A stretch of DNA of 35,080 nt from Veillonella sp. 3891 (GCF_003992315.1 NZ_RQVE01000016.1:1-35080); one strand, 5' to 3'; shown: positions 25,435 through 34,695, counted from the stretch's first letter. Numbers and translations are program-made. Notes: a model not told the origin generated them from the letters alone.

Positions 25435-25717
25435 TTATTTCTTCACATAAAAGGTGGCTTTCCCTTTTCCGTGTCGTTCAATGTACTTTTCTTCTACTAA
25501 TTGTTTCAACATATTTTCTATGGTGGATTTACTTAGGATTGGAACTGCATTCAATACTTTGAATCTTAGCAATTTCCACTAGTTTATCTAGCACAGCAGG
25601 TTTTTGTTGTATGAAAAGTTCTTGTTTTCCCTTATGTTCATGGATTTGTGCTAATAAATTAATAATTTCGCTATCTCACATAGTACTTTCATAGAGTGAA
25701 TAATTAAAAGTTTTCAT
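25435..25717 (-). pseudogene. Gutted Fic-family gene
   Basis: From ATG 25717 (GGAGTAGGCAA upstream) the frame reads MKTFNYSLYESTM, stops at TGA, then continues as INLLAQIHEHKGKQELF and LDKLVEIAKIQS, the typical N-terminus of a Fic-family protein. Shortly after, the frame shifts into LSKSTIENMLKQLVEEKYIE and ends RHGKGKATFYVKK, the C-terminal winged-helix end of the same family. The whole catalytic centre with the HPFxxGNGR motif is missing. The gene is dead by stop codon, frameshift and a large internal deletion. It differs from the intact Fic gene at 20892. Confidence 0.65.
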
Positions 25718-25840
25718 TTGCCTACTCCTTTCTGCATTCACCTAATGATATCATATTTTAGGCGATTAAATATCACAGTAGACGATTTAATACTAAACTT
25801 TAATACCTTTAAACTATTATTATTTCTTATTAAGAGTACA

Positions 25841-25870
25841 AAAAAGCACGGTATAAACCGTGCTTTTTTT
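25841..25870 (-). terminator. Terminator after narK
   Basis: GCACGGT (25846-25852), loop ATAA and ACCGTGC (25857-25863) form a stem extended by A/T pairs on both sides. It is downstream of narK on the minus strand and could act both ways. Confidence 0.8.
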
Positions 25871-25883
25871 GTATAAGATTTAA

Positions 25884-27221
25884 TTATACATTCATGTTAG
25901 CTGCTTTACGAACATAGAACCAGTAACATACAAATACTGTTACAATGTTGAAAGCAAGTAATACTGCGAATGCTGGGTGGATGCTTCCAAATGTTGTGTA
26001 TACATAACCAAAGATTTTTGGTGTAATGAAGGCACCATACGCCGCTACAGCCGCTACGAAACCAGCAATCAAGGAAGATTGTAATCCATCTGTGAAGATG
26101 TGAGGAATCATACGGAATGTAGAACCTGTTACGAAACCGCAAGATACGAACATCAACACAGTCATTCCAAAGAAAAAGTCGAAGTTATGCATATCTACGC
26201 CTACTGCAATTAATACAGTAGTGATACATAAACCAATCAATCCGACGAAAGTAATTTTTGTACCGCTGTTAATTTTATCAGCTAACCAACCACCTACTGG
26301 GCGAAGACTGGCAGATACTAGTGGTCCTACGAATGCGATGTGAGCAAATGGAATTTCAGGGAATTCTTTATTTACTAGAAGACCAAGTGCGGCCGCATAT
26401 CCGGAGAAAGCACCGAAGGCACATGTATATAACAATGTCATAGCCCACGTGTGTTTGTTGCTAAAAATTTGAGCCAGCGCTTTAGGATTTGGTTTTGCTG
26501 ATGGCAAGTTATCCATGTAACGAGTCATGCAAGCTAAGATGATGATCAATGGAACAATCCACATGAAAGCTGCATTGGCTAAGTATACAGCGTTACCTTT
26601 AATCATAGCAGGTGTGACACCGAAGATATTACCTAATGTAGCAGAACCCATTGCGAATGGAGCTAAAAAATAGATAACGGAAATACCAAGGTTACCAATA
26701 CCACCATTGATACCGAGAGCGGTACCTTTTTCAGATTTAGGGAAGAAGTTACCGATGTTCGCCATGGAGGAGGAGAAGTTACCACCGGCTAAGCCGATCA
26801 ATGCTGTTAAGATCATGAACGTTTCGTAAGAAGTTGTTGTATCTTGTACAGCATACCCTAACCATACTACAGGTACTAATAAGATGATTGTAGAAATGAA
26901 AGTCCAGTTTCTACCACCAATTAAAGCTGGCATGTAAGTGTAGATAAAACGGAACGTAGCACCTACTAAACCTGGGAAGGCAGCCAGTGTAAATAATTGT
27001 TCTGTTGTAAAATGGAATCCAGCTCCATTGAGTTGGGCTGCGATGGTGGACCATAAATACCAAACGCAAAATGATAACGTTAATGCAATGGTAGAAACTA
27101 CCAAGTTTTGTTTAGCAATTTTTTTGCCAAACTTTTCCCAAAATTCGGGATTTTCTGGTTGCCAGTTCGCAATAATTTCTTTGCGGCTCGCACCCACTTG
27201 AGGCATTTTCATCTCTGACAT
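25884..27221 (-). CDS. narK: Nitrate/nitrite transporter NarK
   Basis: A 445-residue, 12-helix major facilitator protein of the nitrate/nitrite porter family. The family's nitrate signature is present twice: GLAGGNFSSSMANIGNFFPK with GTALGINGGIGNLG in the first half, and FVTGSTFRMIPHIF in the second. The substrate-contact Arg residues are in FRFIYTYMPAL and GSTFRMIP. It brings in nitrate, exports nitrite, or exchanges them. AAAGGAG precedes the ATG by 8 bases. It is divergent from the regulator and narGHJI, and a palindrome lies 35 bases upstream. Confidence 0.93.
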   Translation of the reverse strand: MSEMKMPQVGASRKEIIANWQPENPEFWEKFGKKIAKQNLVVSTIALTLSFCVWYLWSTIAAQLNGAGFHFTTEQLFTLAAFPGLVGATFRFIYTYMPALIGGRNWTFISTIILLVPVVWLGYAVQDTTTSYETFMILTALIGLAGGNFSSSMANIGNFFPKSEKGTALGINGGIGNLGISVIYFLAPFAMGSATLGNIFGVTPAMIKGNAVYLANAAFMWIVPLIIILACMTRYMDNLPSAKPNPKALAQIFSNKHTWAMTLLYTCAFGAFSGYAAALGLLVNKEFPEIPFAHIAFVGPLVSASLRPVGGWLADKINSGTKITFVGLIGLCITTVLIAVGVDMHNFDFFFGMTVLMFVSCGFVTGSTFRMIPHIFTDGLQSSLIAGFVAAVAAYGAFITPKIFGYVYTTFGSIHPAFAVLLAFNIVTVFVCYWFYVRKAANMNV

Positions 27222-27255
27222 GAGAACACTCCTTTAATCCTTTCAACGTACAACT

Positions 27256-27276
27256 TGTGATACTTTTTGTATCACA
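27256..27276. promoter_or_regulatory. Palindromic operator upstream of narK
   Basis: TGTGATAC-N5-GTATCACA is a perfect 8-bp inverted repeat of the Crp/Fnr style. A minus-strand TATACT lies at 27297-27302, so the palindrome would sit near or just after the narK transcription start. Confidence 0.55.
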
Positions 27277-27310
27277 GTAAATCGAAGACACAAATTAGTA
27301 TAAAAAAATA

Positions 27311-27338
27311 TTGACTTATGCCATACTTTCATTATAAT
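27311..27338 (+). promoter_or_regulatory. Promoter toward the Crp/Fnr gene and narGHJI
   Basis: TTGACT (27311-27316) and TATAAT (27333-27338) are spaced by 16 bases. The leader of about 175 bases contains further inverted repeats (27388-27403, 27468-27491). Confidence 0.5.
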
Positions 27339-27387
27339 ATGTGCCTAAAATCACACACTTATTATATAAGATATAATATAATGTGAA

Positions 27388-27403
27388 TGTGATAAAAAGC
27401 ACA
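27388..27403. promoter_or_regulatory. Crp/Fnr-like site
   Basis: TGTGATAAAAAGCACA matches the Crp consensus TGTGA-N6-TCACA except for one base. It lies 117 bases before the regulator start. Confidence 0.4.
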
Positions 27404-27467
27404 ACTTATATAATTATTAATAAGTTATAATAGTAACATACGCAAAATTTAAAATGTAATTGAGAAA

Positions 27468-27491
27468 TTGATATAGCTAAGTTTATATCAA
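27468..27491. promoter_or_regulatory. Inverted repeat next to the regulator start
   Basis: TTGATATA and TATATCAA are separated by 8 bases. The TTGAT/ATCAA half-sites are Fnr-like but more widely spaced than a normal Fnr box. It ends 28 bases before the regulator's ATG, a place suited to autoregulation. Confidence 0.4.
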
Positions 27492-27519
27492 CTTCATAAG
27501 TATGGGATGTTACTGAAAG

Positions 27520-28221
27520 ATGTATGGTGACAGTATGGAACAGGAGTTAATCAATCAATTGCTAGCATTGCCAGGTGAAGTAATTCATCTGAAAAAAGGA
27601 GAATTTTTATTTCACGAAGGCGATAAGGCAGAACATTTTTATATCGTTCAGAGAGGGCGCCTCAGTATTAAGAAATTTGAATCCACAGGACATATTTTTG
27701 CATTACGATTAGTAGGTAAGAATAATGTGCTTGGGGAAATTCCTTTGTATGAGACGAATACGAGATCGTATGTATTTAATGCCATTGCAAGAGAAGATTG
27801 CTCAGTCTATTGTATACGTTACGACGTATTAGAACCTGCCATTGCTAAGGATCATTCCTTAGCCATTGCGATGATGAAGATTTATACGCTTCATATGCGT
27901 CGACAACAAGCTAAGTATAGAGACTTATTATTATACGGTAAGAAAGGTGCATTTTATTCTACATTATTGCGTTTAGCTAATAGTTATGGTATTAAGCGGG
28001 ATGACGGTATTTATATCGACATTGCATTAAGCAACCAAGAGTTAGCTGAATTTACTGCCACATCACGGGAAGGTTTAAACCGCATGCTAAGTGAGTTACG
28101 AAAGTTAGGCTATGTAGCCTATGATAAACACCATCTGGTAATCTGTGACTTTGATGCATTAATCGATTTGCTAGATTTAGATATAGAAACTATCGATCCT
28201 AATATTAGCAATATTGAATGA
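27520..28221 (+). CDS. Crp/Fnr-family transcription regulator of nitrate respiration
   Basis: A 233-residue protein with an N-terminal cyclic-nucleotide-binding-type beta barrel (about 15-120, including KGEFLFHEGDKAEHFYIVQRG) and a C-terminal winged helix (about 150-220). The recognition region is LSNQELAEFTATSREGLNRMLSELRKLG. The N-terminal cysteine cluster that holds the Fe-S centre in Fnr is absent; Cys occurs only at positions such as EDCSVYC and VICDF. It may therefore sense something else, for example a ligand, haem or redox state. Its place between narK and narGHJI points to control of both. ATG 27520 has GAAAG just upstream; ATG 27535 is an alternative with GGTGA. Confidence 0.88.
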   Translation: MYGDSMEQELINQLLALPGEVIHLKKGEFLFHEGDKAEHFYIVQRGRLSIKKFESTGHIFALRLVGKNNVLGEIPLYETNTRSYVFNAIAREDCSVYCIRYDVLEPAIAKDHSLAIAMMKIYTLHMRRQQAKYRDLLLYGKKGAFYSTLLRLANSYGIKRDDGIYIDIALSNQELAEFTATSREGLNRMLSELRKLGYVAYDKHHLVICDFDALIDLLDLDIETIDPNISNIE

Positions 28222-28234
28222 TTAAGGTTATCCC

Positions 28235-28271
28235 CCCTTGCTGTGAGCACTACGAAGGCAAGGGTTTTTTT
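28235..28271 (+). terminator. Terminator or attenuator before narG
   Basis: CCCTTGC (28235-28241) pairs with GCAAGGG (28258-28264) and is followed by seven Ts. Only 22 bases separate the T run from the narG ATG, so no complete promoter fits in between. Confidence 0.75.
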
Positions 28272-28293
28272 GTATTTTTAAGGAGGACATGAG

Positions 28294-31200
28294 ATGAGTC
28301 TTTTATCTCAAAAATTTAAGTTTCTTCGCAAGAAGGACGTATCTCCAACAGGCCATCAAATCACAGAAGAAGGTGGTCGTGAATGGGAAAATTTTTATCG
28401 TGACCGTTGGTCCTACGATAAAGTAGTCCGCACCACACATGGCGTAAACTGTACTGGTTCTTGTAGCTGGAATATTTACGTAAAAAATGGTGTTGTTGCG
28501 TGGGAAAATCAAGCAACTGATTATCCTAAAACACCAGATGATATGCCAGATTACGAACCACGTGGATGCCCTCGAGGATCTACGTTCTCTTGGTATTTAT
28601 ACAGCCCATTACGCGTAAAATATCCATATGTACGTGGTGAATTGATCGAGCTTTGGAGAGAAGCGAAGAAAACTGCTAAAAATCCTATCGAAGCATGGAA
28701 ATCTATTGTAGAAGATCCTGAAAAAGCAAAACGTTATAAATCTGCTCGTGGTATGGGTGGCTTTGTACGTTCTACTTGGGATGAATCTACAGAAATCGTA
28801 GCAGCTTCCTTATTATATACAGCAAAAACATATGGTCCAGACCGCAATGCAGGGTTCTCCGTAATCCCAGCTATGTCCATGTTGTCCTATGCAGGTGGTG
28901 CGCGTTTCTTGAACCTTATGGGTGGTACTCCACTTTCCTTCTATGACTGGTATGCTGACTTGCCTCCATCAAGTCCACAAGTTTGGGGTGAACAAACAGA
29001 TACTCCAGAATCTGGTGACTGGTACAATGCAGGTTATATCATTACATGGGGCTCCAACGTACCATTGACTCGTACTCCAGATGCCCACTTCTTGGCAGAA
29101 GTACGTTATAAAGGTACAAAAGTAGTCTCTGTGTCTCCTGACTATGCAGAATCCACTACATTCTCCGATACTTGGTTGAATGTAAAAGCTGGTACAGACG
29201 CAGCAATGGCCATGGCGATGGGTCATGTCATTCTGAAAGAATACTATGTAGATAAAGAAACTCCATATTTTAAAGAATATGCGAAAGAGTTCACTGACTT
29301 ACCATTCTTAGTACGTGTAGAAGAAATCAATGGTGCTATTCAAGCAGGTCGCTTCTTGAATAATCAAGATTTAGGTAGCACAGAAGAGGGTGCTGATTTC
29401 CATACAGTAGTGATCGATGAAATCACAAATACATTGGTAGCACCAAATGGTACATTAGGTGATCGTCATACAAATCCTAAAAAATGGAATTTACGTCTTG
29501 AAAACCGTGCAACAGGCGAGACAATCTCCCCTCGTTTATCTGTCATTGACCAACGTGATTCCGTTGCATTAGTAAAATTACCATACTTCGGCGACGAAGC
29601 TCATGAAGGTATTATTGAACGTGCTATCCCTGTGATCACAGTAAAAACTAAAGAAGGTCCTGTACAAGTGACAACTGTTTACGACTTGATTCTTGCTAAC
29701 TACGGTATCGATCGTGGTTTAGGTGGTGAAGTGGCTACTAGCTATGAAGAAGACACTCCATATACTCCAGCATGGCAAGAAAAAATCACTGGCGTAAAAG
29801 CAGATGTAGTGATTCGTACGGCTCGTGAGTTTGCTGACAATGCAGAAAAAACAAAAGGTCGTTCCATGATTATCATGGGTGCTGGTATCAACCACTGGTA
29901 TCATGCAGACGTAATTTACCGTACTATCCTTAACTTGATCATGTTCTGTGGTACAGAAGGCGTTAACGGCGGTGGCTGGGCTCACTATGTAGGACAAGAA
30001 AAATTACGTCCAGTAGAAGGTTGGGCTGGCATTATGACAGCGAACGACTGGAGTAAAGCACCTCGTTTACAAAATGGTACATCTTGGTTCTACTTTGCTA
30101 CAGAACAATATCGTTCTGACTGCATAGACTTAGCGGACCGTGTATCTAAATTGGCTACACCTCGTTACAGACACCCTGGTGACTATAACGTGTTGGCAGC
30201 TCGTTTAGGTTGGTTGCCGTCTTACCCTACTTTCAACCGTAACTATCAAGATTTAATCAACGATGCTCGTGCTACAGGCGCAGGTACTGAGGCAGAAATT
30301 AACCAATACATCGTACAAGCTTTGAAAAATAAAGAGTTGAAATTCTGCGTAGAAGATCCTTCTGCGAAAGAAAATCATCCACGTAACTTGTTCGTATGGC
30401 GTTCTAACTTAATTGGTTCCTCCTCTAAAGGCCATGAGTATTTCTTGAAATACTTATTAGGCACGAAAAATGGTGTCATTGAAGATGAAGATGCACCAGT
30501 ACGTCCAGAAGAAATCAACTGGCGTGAAGCTCCAGAAACAGGTAAATTAGACTTATTGATCGATATTGACTTCCGTATGGCTTCTACTGCGTTATACTCT
30601 GACATCGTGTTCCCTGCAGCTACATGGTATGAAAAACAAGATTTATCTTCTACAGATATGCATCCATATGTACACGTATTCCAAGCGGCAGTTGATTGCG
30701 CATGGGACACTAAATCTGACTGGGATACATTCCGTACGTTGGCAGAAACAGTTTCTCGCGTAGCAAAAGAATCTGGATTTACTGAATACGAAGATATCGT
30801 AGCGCAACCATTAGGTCATGACAGCCCAGGCGAAGTAGCTCAACCATTGGGTAAAGTATTAGACTGGAGCAAAGGTGAATGTGAACCTATTCCAGGTAAA
30901 ACAATGCCAAATCTTGTACACGTAAAACGTGACTACAGTAAAATCTTTGAAAAATTCATTGGCTTAGGTCCTAATATTGAAAATAAAGTGGGCGCTCATG
31001 GTTTATCATGGGATGTATCTGATGCTTACCAATCCTTATATGAACAAAATGGTACTATCAATCAACCAGGTTTCGTATCTCATGGTCGTCCAAGCATCTA
31101 TGAAGCGCGTGAAGCTTGTAATGTTGTATTAACATTGTCTTCTTGTACGAATGGTAAATTGGCAGTTCGTTCCTGGCAAGCAATGGAAGAAAAAACAGGC

Positions 31201-31968
31201 TTAACAGATCTTCAAAAGAATGCAAAAGGTCGTGAAGAAGAACGCATTACCTTTGAAGATATGGTTCGTCAACCACGCTTTATTATTCCATCTGTAACAA
31301 GTACAGGTAAAAATAATAAAGACCGTCGTTACTCTCCATTTACAACATCTACTGAGGATAAAGTTCCATTCCGTACTATCACAGGTCGTCAATCCTTCTA
31401 TTGTGATCATGAAATGATGCGTGATTATGGCGAGGCTATGGCTCTTTATAAACCAGTCTTGTCCTATGCACCAGTGAAAGGTGATTACGCACAAGAAGGT
31501 GTTCCTCAAATTACATTGAAATACTTAACACCACATAATAAATGGTCTACTCATAGTATGTACTTCGATAGCCAACAATTATTAACATTGTTCCGTGGTG
31601 GACAAACAATTTGGTTGAACGAAGATGATGCGAAGGAAATCAATGTCCAAGATAATGATTGGGTAGAAGCTTTCAATAAAAACGGTATCGTTGCAGCTCG
31701 TGCAGTAGTATCCCCACGTATTCCTCGTGGTATTTCTTACATGCACCATGCTCAAGATCGTCACATCAACGTACCTGCTGCGCAAATAAAAAAACAACGC
31801 GGTGGTACACACAATGCACCAACTCACATTCATTTGAAACCAACGCATATGATTGGTGGTTATGGTCAATTAAGTTATGGATTCAATTATTATGGCCCAA
31901 CTGGCAATCAACGGGATATGACTATTGTGGCTCGTAAAATGAAGGAGGTAGATTGGCTTGAAGATTAA
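28294..31968 (+). CDS. narG: Respiratory nitrate reductase alpha subunit (molybdopterin)
   Basis: A 1224-residue catalytic subunit that reduces nitrate to nitrite. The FS0 iron-sulfur ligands are in the expected arrangement: His49, Cys53, Cys57 and Cys92 (THGVNCTGSCSW, then PRGCPRG). The region GEQTDTPESGDWYNAGY, with the probable Asp ligand of molybdenum, and ITWGSNVPLTRTPDAHF follow. There is no twin-arginine leader, only the vestigial N-terminus usual for NarG, so it should face the cytoplasm. AAGGAGG lies upstream. It overlaps narH by 11 bases. The length is close to E. coli NarG. Confidence 0.97.
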   Translation: MSLLSQKFKFLRKKDVSPTGHQITEEGGREWENFYRDRWSYDKVVRTTHGVNCTGSCSWNIYVKNGVVAWENQATDYPKTPDDMPDYEPRGCPRGSTFSWYLYSPLRVKYPYVRGELIELWREAKKTAKNPIEAWKSIVEDPEKAKRYKSARGMGGFVRSTWDESTEIVAASLLYTAKTYGPDRNAGFSVIPAMSMLSYAGGARFLNLMGGTPLSFYDWYADLPPSSPQVWGEQTDTPESGDWYNAGYIITWGSNVPLTRTPDAHFLAEVRYKGTKVVSVSPDYAESTTFSDTWLNVKAGTDAAMAMAMGHVILKEYYVDKETPYFKEYAKEFTDLPFLVRVEEINGAIQAGRFLNNQDLGSTEEGADFHTVVIDEITNTLVAPNGTLGDRHTNPKKWNLRLENRATGETISPRLSVIDQRDSVALVKLPYFGDEAHEGIIERAIPVITVKTKEGPVQVTTVYDLILANYGIDRGLGGEVATSYEEDTPYTPAWQEKITGVKADVVIRTAREFADNAEKTKGRSMIIMGAGINHWYHADVIYRTILNLIMFCGTEGVNGGGWAHYVGQEKLRPVEGWAGIMTANDWSKAPRLQNGTSWFYFATEQYRSDCIDLADRVSKLATPRYRHPGDYNVLAARLGWLPSYPTFNRNYQDLINDARATGAGTEAEINQYIVQALKNKELKFCVEDPSAKENHPRNLFVWRSNLIGSSSKGHEYFLKYLLGTKNGVIEDEDAPVRPEEINWREAPETGKLDLLIDIDFRMASTALYSDIVFPAATWYEKQDLSSTDMHPYVHVFQAAVDCAWDTKSDWDTFRTLAETVSRVAKESGFTEYEDIVAQPLGHDSPGEVAQPLGKVLDWSKGECEPIPGKTMPNLVHVKRDYSKIFEKFIGLGPNIENKVGAHGLSWDVSDAYQSLYEQNGTINQPGFVSHGRPSIYEAREACNVVLTLSSCTNGKLAVRSWQAMEEKTGLTDLQKNAKGREEERITFEDMVRQPRFIIPSVTSTGKNNKDRRYSPFTTSTEDKVPFRTITGRQSFYCDHEMMRDYGEAMALYKPVLSYAPVKGDYAQEGVPQITLKYLTPHNKWSTHSMYFDSQQLLTLFRGGQTIWLNEDDAKEINVQDNDWVEAFNKNGIVAARAVVSPRIPRGISYMHHAQDRHINVPAAQIKKQRGGTHNAPTHIHLKPTHMIGGYGQLSYGFNYYGPTGNQRDMTIVARKMKEVDWLED

Positions 31969-33385
31969 GGCTCAAGTATCTATGGTCCTAAATTTAGACA
32001 AGTGTCTAGGCTGTCACACATGTTCTGTCACTTGTAAAAATACATGGACAAACCGCGAAGGTGCGGAATATATGTACTTTAATAACGTAGAAACTCGTCC
32101 AGGTGTTGGTTATCCACGTCATTGGGAAGACCAAGAAAAATGGAAAGGCGGTTGGACTGTTGATAGCGATGGAAAATTAGCATTAGCGACAGGTTCCAAA
32201 ACAAATCGTCTGATGAAATTGTTCTATCATCCAGAACAACCTGAGTTGAAAGACTACTTTGAACCATGGACATATGATTATGAAACATTGATTCATTCTG
32301 GTCGTAAAAATAACCAACCAGTAGCACGTCCACGCTCTTTAGTAACTAAAGAACGCATGGAAATCAAATGGGGTCCTAACTGGGATGACGATTTGGCTGG
32401 TGGTGAGCACGCTCGCTCTGATGTTAACTTAGCTAAAATGGGCGAAGATATCGTGTTTGACTATGAAAAAGTATTCATGCGCTACTTACCTCGTCTATGT
32501 AATCATTGCTTGAATCCAGCATGTGTGGCAGCGTGCCCATCTGGTGCGATTTACAAACGTGATGAAGACGGTGTAGTTCTTGTGTCTCAAGATGTATGTC
32601 GTGGCTGGCGCCATTGCGTACCATCTTGCCCATACAAAAAAATCTTCTACAACTGGGAAACAAATAAAGCTGAAAAATGCGTATTCTGTTACCCACGTTT
32701 GGAAAATGGTTTACCACAAATCTGTGCGGAAACTTGCGTAGGTAGAATGCGTTATGTAGGCGTTGTTTTCTATGATATGGATAAAGTAGAAGCAGCTGCG
32801 GCTACAAAAGATGATGCGAATATCTATGAAAATACAGTGGACTTGATTTTAGACCCTCATGATCCAGAAGTAGTGAAAGCGGCTCGTGCTGAAGGTATTG
32901 GTGAAGCTTGGATTAAAGCAGCGCAAAAATCTCCAGTCTACAAATTAATCAAGGAATGGAAAGTGGGCTTACCATTACATCCAGAATATCGTACATTACC
33001 AATGGTTTGGTATGTACCACCATTGAGCCCAATCGTACAACGTATTACATCTGAAGTATACTTACCAGATGCAAATGAAATGCGTGTGCCTGTGCAATAT
33101 CTTGCAAATCTATTTACAGCAGGTAATGCAGATGCCTTAGCTCGTGTATTACAACGTGTATTAGATATGCGTGAATATATGCGTCGTCGTGATGTAGGCG
33201 GTGAAGCTCCTGAGCATCCAATCGATTTAACAGAAGATCAAATGTATGAAATGTACAAATTATTAGCCTTGTCTAAATACAATGATCGTTTCGTGATTCC
33301 TACAGATATCAAAGCGTCTCGTGAAGGTCGTGCAGATATGCAACATAAACGTGGTTTTGCCTGTCCTACAGGGGGATGCCAATAA
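31958..33385 (+). CDS. narH: Respiratory nitrate reductase beta subunit (Fe-S)
   Basis: A 475-residue electron-transfer subunit. The start is TTG at 31958, with AAGGAGG 8 bases upstream, giving the standard beginning (M)KIKAQVSMVLNLDKC. Four cysteine groups are visible: DKCLGCHTCSVTC, LCNHCLNPACVAACP, VCRGWRHCVPSCP and KCVFCYP with CAETC. Trp in place of one Cys in the third group (CRGWRHC) is the known NarH feature that gives a [3Fe-4S] cluster. It passes electrons from NarI haem to NarG. It overlaps narG and touches narJ. Confidence 0.97.
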   Translation: MKIKAQVSMVLNLDKCLGCHTCSVTCKNTWTNREGAEYMYFNNVETRPGVGYPRHWEDQEKWKGGWTVDSDGKLALATGSKTNRLMKLFYHPEQPELKDYFEPWTYDYETLIHSGRKNNQPVARPRSLVTKERMEIKWGPNWDDDLAGGEHARSDVNLAKMGEDIVFDYEKVFMRYLPRLCNHCLNPACVAACPSGAIYKRDEDGVVLVSQDVCRGWRHCVPSCPYKKIFYNWETNKAEKCVFCYPRLENGLPQICAETCVGRMRYVGVVFYDMDKVEAAAATKDDANIYENTVDLILDPHDPEVVKAARAEGIGEAWIKAAQKSPVYKLIKEWKVGLPLHPEYRTLPMVWYVPPLSPIVQRITSEVYLPDANEMRVPVQYLANLFTAGNADALARVLQRVLDMREYMRRRDVGGEAPEHPIDLTEDQMYEMYKLLALSKYNDRFVIPTDIKASREGRADMQHKRGFACPTGGCQ

Positions 33386-33909
33386 TGAATGATGCTCAGA
33401 AAATAGCGCTTATCGCGTCATTTCTGCTTCGTTATCCTGATGCCACTTGGTACGATGAATTACAAGAATGGAAGGGGGACGCAACATCTGTTGCGCACCC
33501 TCAACTCCGTCAAGCCTTGATAGAATTCTTCGACTATGTGGAAGAAACACCTCGTAAAGAGTTTGAAGATCAATATGTACGTACCTTTGACTTTAGTCAA
33601 AATACAAATATGTATTTATCTACCTATGAATTACAAGGTACAGGGGAACAAGCAGAAGAACTTGTTAAATACAAAGCATTTTTCCTTGAAAATGGCTATG
33701 ACTTACCAAAAGAAATGCCAGACTTTGTCCCAGCTATTCTTGAGTTATGTGCACTTATCGAAGAAGATAAAGCGCAAGAAATTTATGAATACTGTAAACC
33801 AAAATTAGAATATATTCGGGAACGTTTCATCGAGGCGAAACTGCCGTATGCATTCTTATTTGATATTATTTTATCTGTTGCAAATGGATTGGAGGACGGT
33901 GTACGATGA
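33385..33909 (+). CDS. narJ: Nitrate reductase assembly chaperone NarJ
   Basis: A 174-residue, all-helical chaperone of the TorD/NarJ type. The pattern LLRYPDATWYDEL near the N-terminus and the central FVRTFDFSQ-like segment (QYVRTFDFSQNTNMYLSTYE) are characteristic. It helps insert the molybdenum cofactor into NarG and is not part of the final enzyme. ATG 33385 overlaps the narH stop (TAATG) and has GGGGG 9 bases upstream. The earlier ATG at 33376 has no room for a ribosome site. It is shorter than E. coli NarJ. Confidence 0.95.
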   Translation: MNDAQKIALIASFLLRYPDATWYDELQEWKGDATSVAHPQLRQALIEFFDYVEETPRKEFEDQYVRTFDFSQNTNMYLSTYELQGTGEQAEELVKYKAFFLENGYDLPKEMPDFVPAILELCALIEEDKAQEIYEYCKPKLEYIRERFIEAKLPYAFLFDIILSVANGLEDGVR

Positions 33910-34577
33910 ATTTATTCTTATGGGGCGCCCTGCCTTATATCGCTTTCACCTTCTTTGTCGTAGGGACTCTTGTTCGTTTCTTTTACTTTGAAAGAAACTG
34001 GACTACTAAATCAAGTCAATTCTTAGAAAAGAAACAATTGCGTATTGCGAACCCATTGTTCCACTTTGGTTTGCTTTGCGTTATCGGCGGCCATGTGGTA
34101 GGGGTATTGATTCCTAAAACTTGGACTGCTATGATCGGTGTGGATGACCATATGTATCATGCTGGTGCCTTGTATATGGGTGCTGTAGCTGGTTTCCTAT
34201 TTATCGTAGGCTTCTTGATGTTGATGAAACGTCGTTTCACAACACCTACATTACGTGCGAACACATCTAAAATGGATGTATGGTTATATGTATTCTTTAC
34301 ACTAGCTATCTTTAGTGGTATGGCTGGTACTTTATTGAATGCATCTGGATTCTTTGACTATCGTGTGTCCATTGGACCTTGGTTCCGTAGCGTATTGATG
34401 GCTATGCCAGATCCATCCTTAATGGAAAACGTTCCTGGTATCTTTAAGTTCCATATGCTATCCTGGATGATTGTGGCTATCGTATTCCCATTCAGCCGTT
34501 TAGTACATTGCTTAAGCGTACCATTTAACTACTTAGCACGACCATTTATTGTGTATCGTAAACGAGACCGTCGCTAG
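33906..34577 (+). CDS. narI: Respiratory nitrate reductase gamma subunit (cytochrome b)
   Basis: A 223-residue membrane subunit with five helices that holds two b-type haems and oxidises quinol. The likely haem ligands are His residues in NPLFHFGLLCVIGGHVVG and in FKFHMLSWMI with FSRLVHCLSVPF. The length matches E. coli NarI. Its ATG overlaps the narJ stop by 4 bases (ATGA). It ends the operon and is followed by a hairpin terminator. Confidence 0.96.
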   Translation: MNLFLWGALPYIAFTFFVVGTLVRFFYFERNWTTKSSQFLEKKQLRIANPLFHFGLLCVIGGHVVGVLIPKTWTAMIGVDDHMYHAGALYMGAVAGFLFIVGFLMLMKRRFTTPTLRANTSKMDVWLYVFFTLAIFSGMAGTLLNASGFFDYRVSIGPWFRSVLMAMPDPSLMENVPGIFKFHMLSWMIVAIVFPFSRLVHCLSVPFNYLARPFIVYRKRDRR

Positions 34578-34629
34578 TTTTCTCTATGAAAGTCTGTGGC
34601 GTTCCTGTCTGACATAATAAAAATAAAGA

Positions 34630-34695
34630 CCGCAATACACCCCCTCAGAAACGGCATTTCATGATGTTTCTTCGGAGGTATATTGTGGGCTTTTT
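34630..34695 (+). terminator. Large hairpin terminator of narGHJI
   Basis: CCGCAATA (34630-34637) pairs with TATTGTGG (34681-34688), with inner CCTC/GAGG and GAAAC/GTTTC stems, followed by GCTTTTT. The rest of 34578-34850 holds no gene I can support. An 8-bp inverted repeat, GTGGCGTT/AACGCCAC (34596-34603, 34723-34730), encloses the hairpin. Confidence 0.75.
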
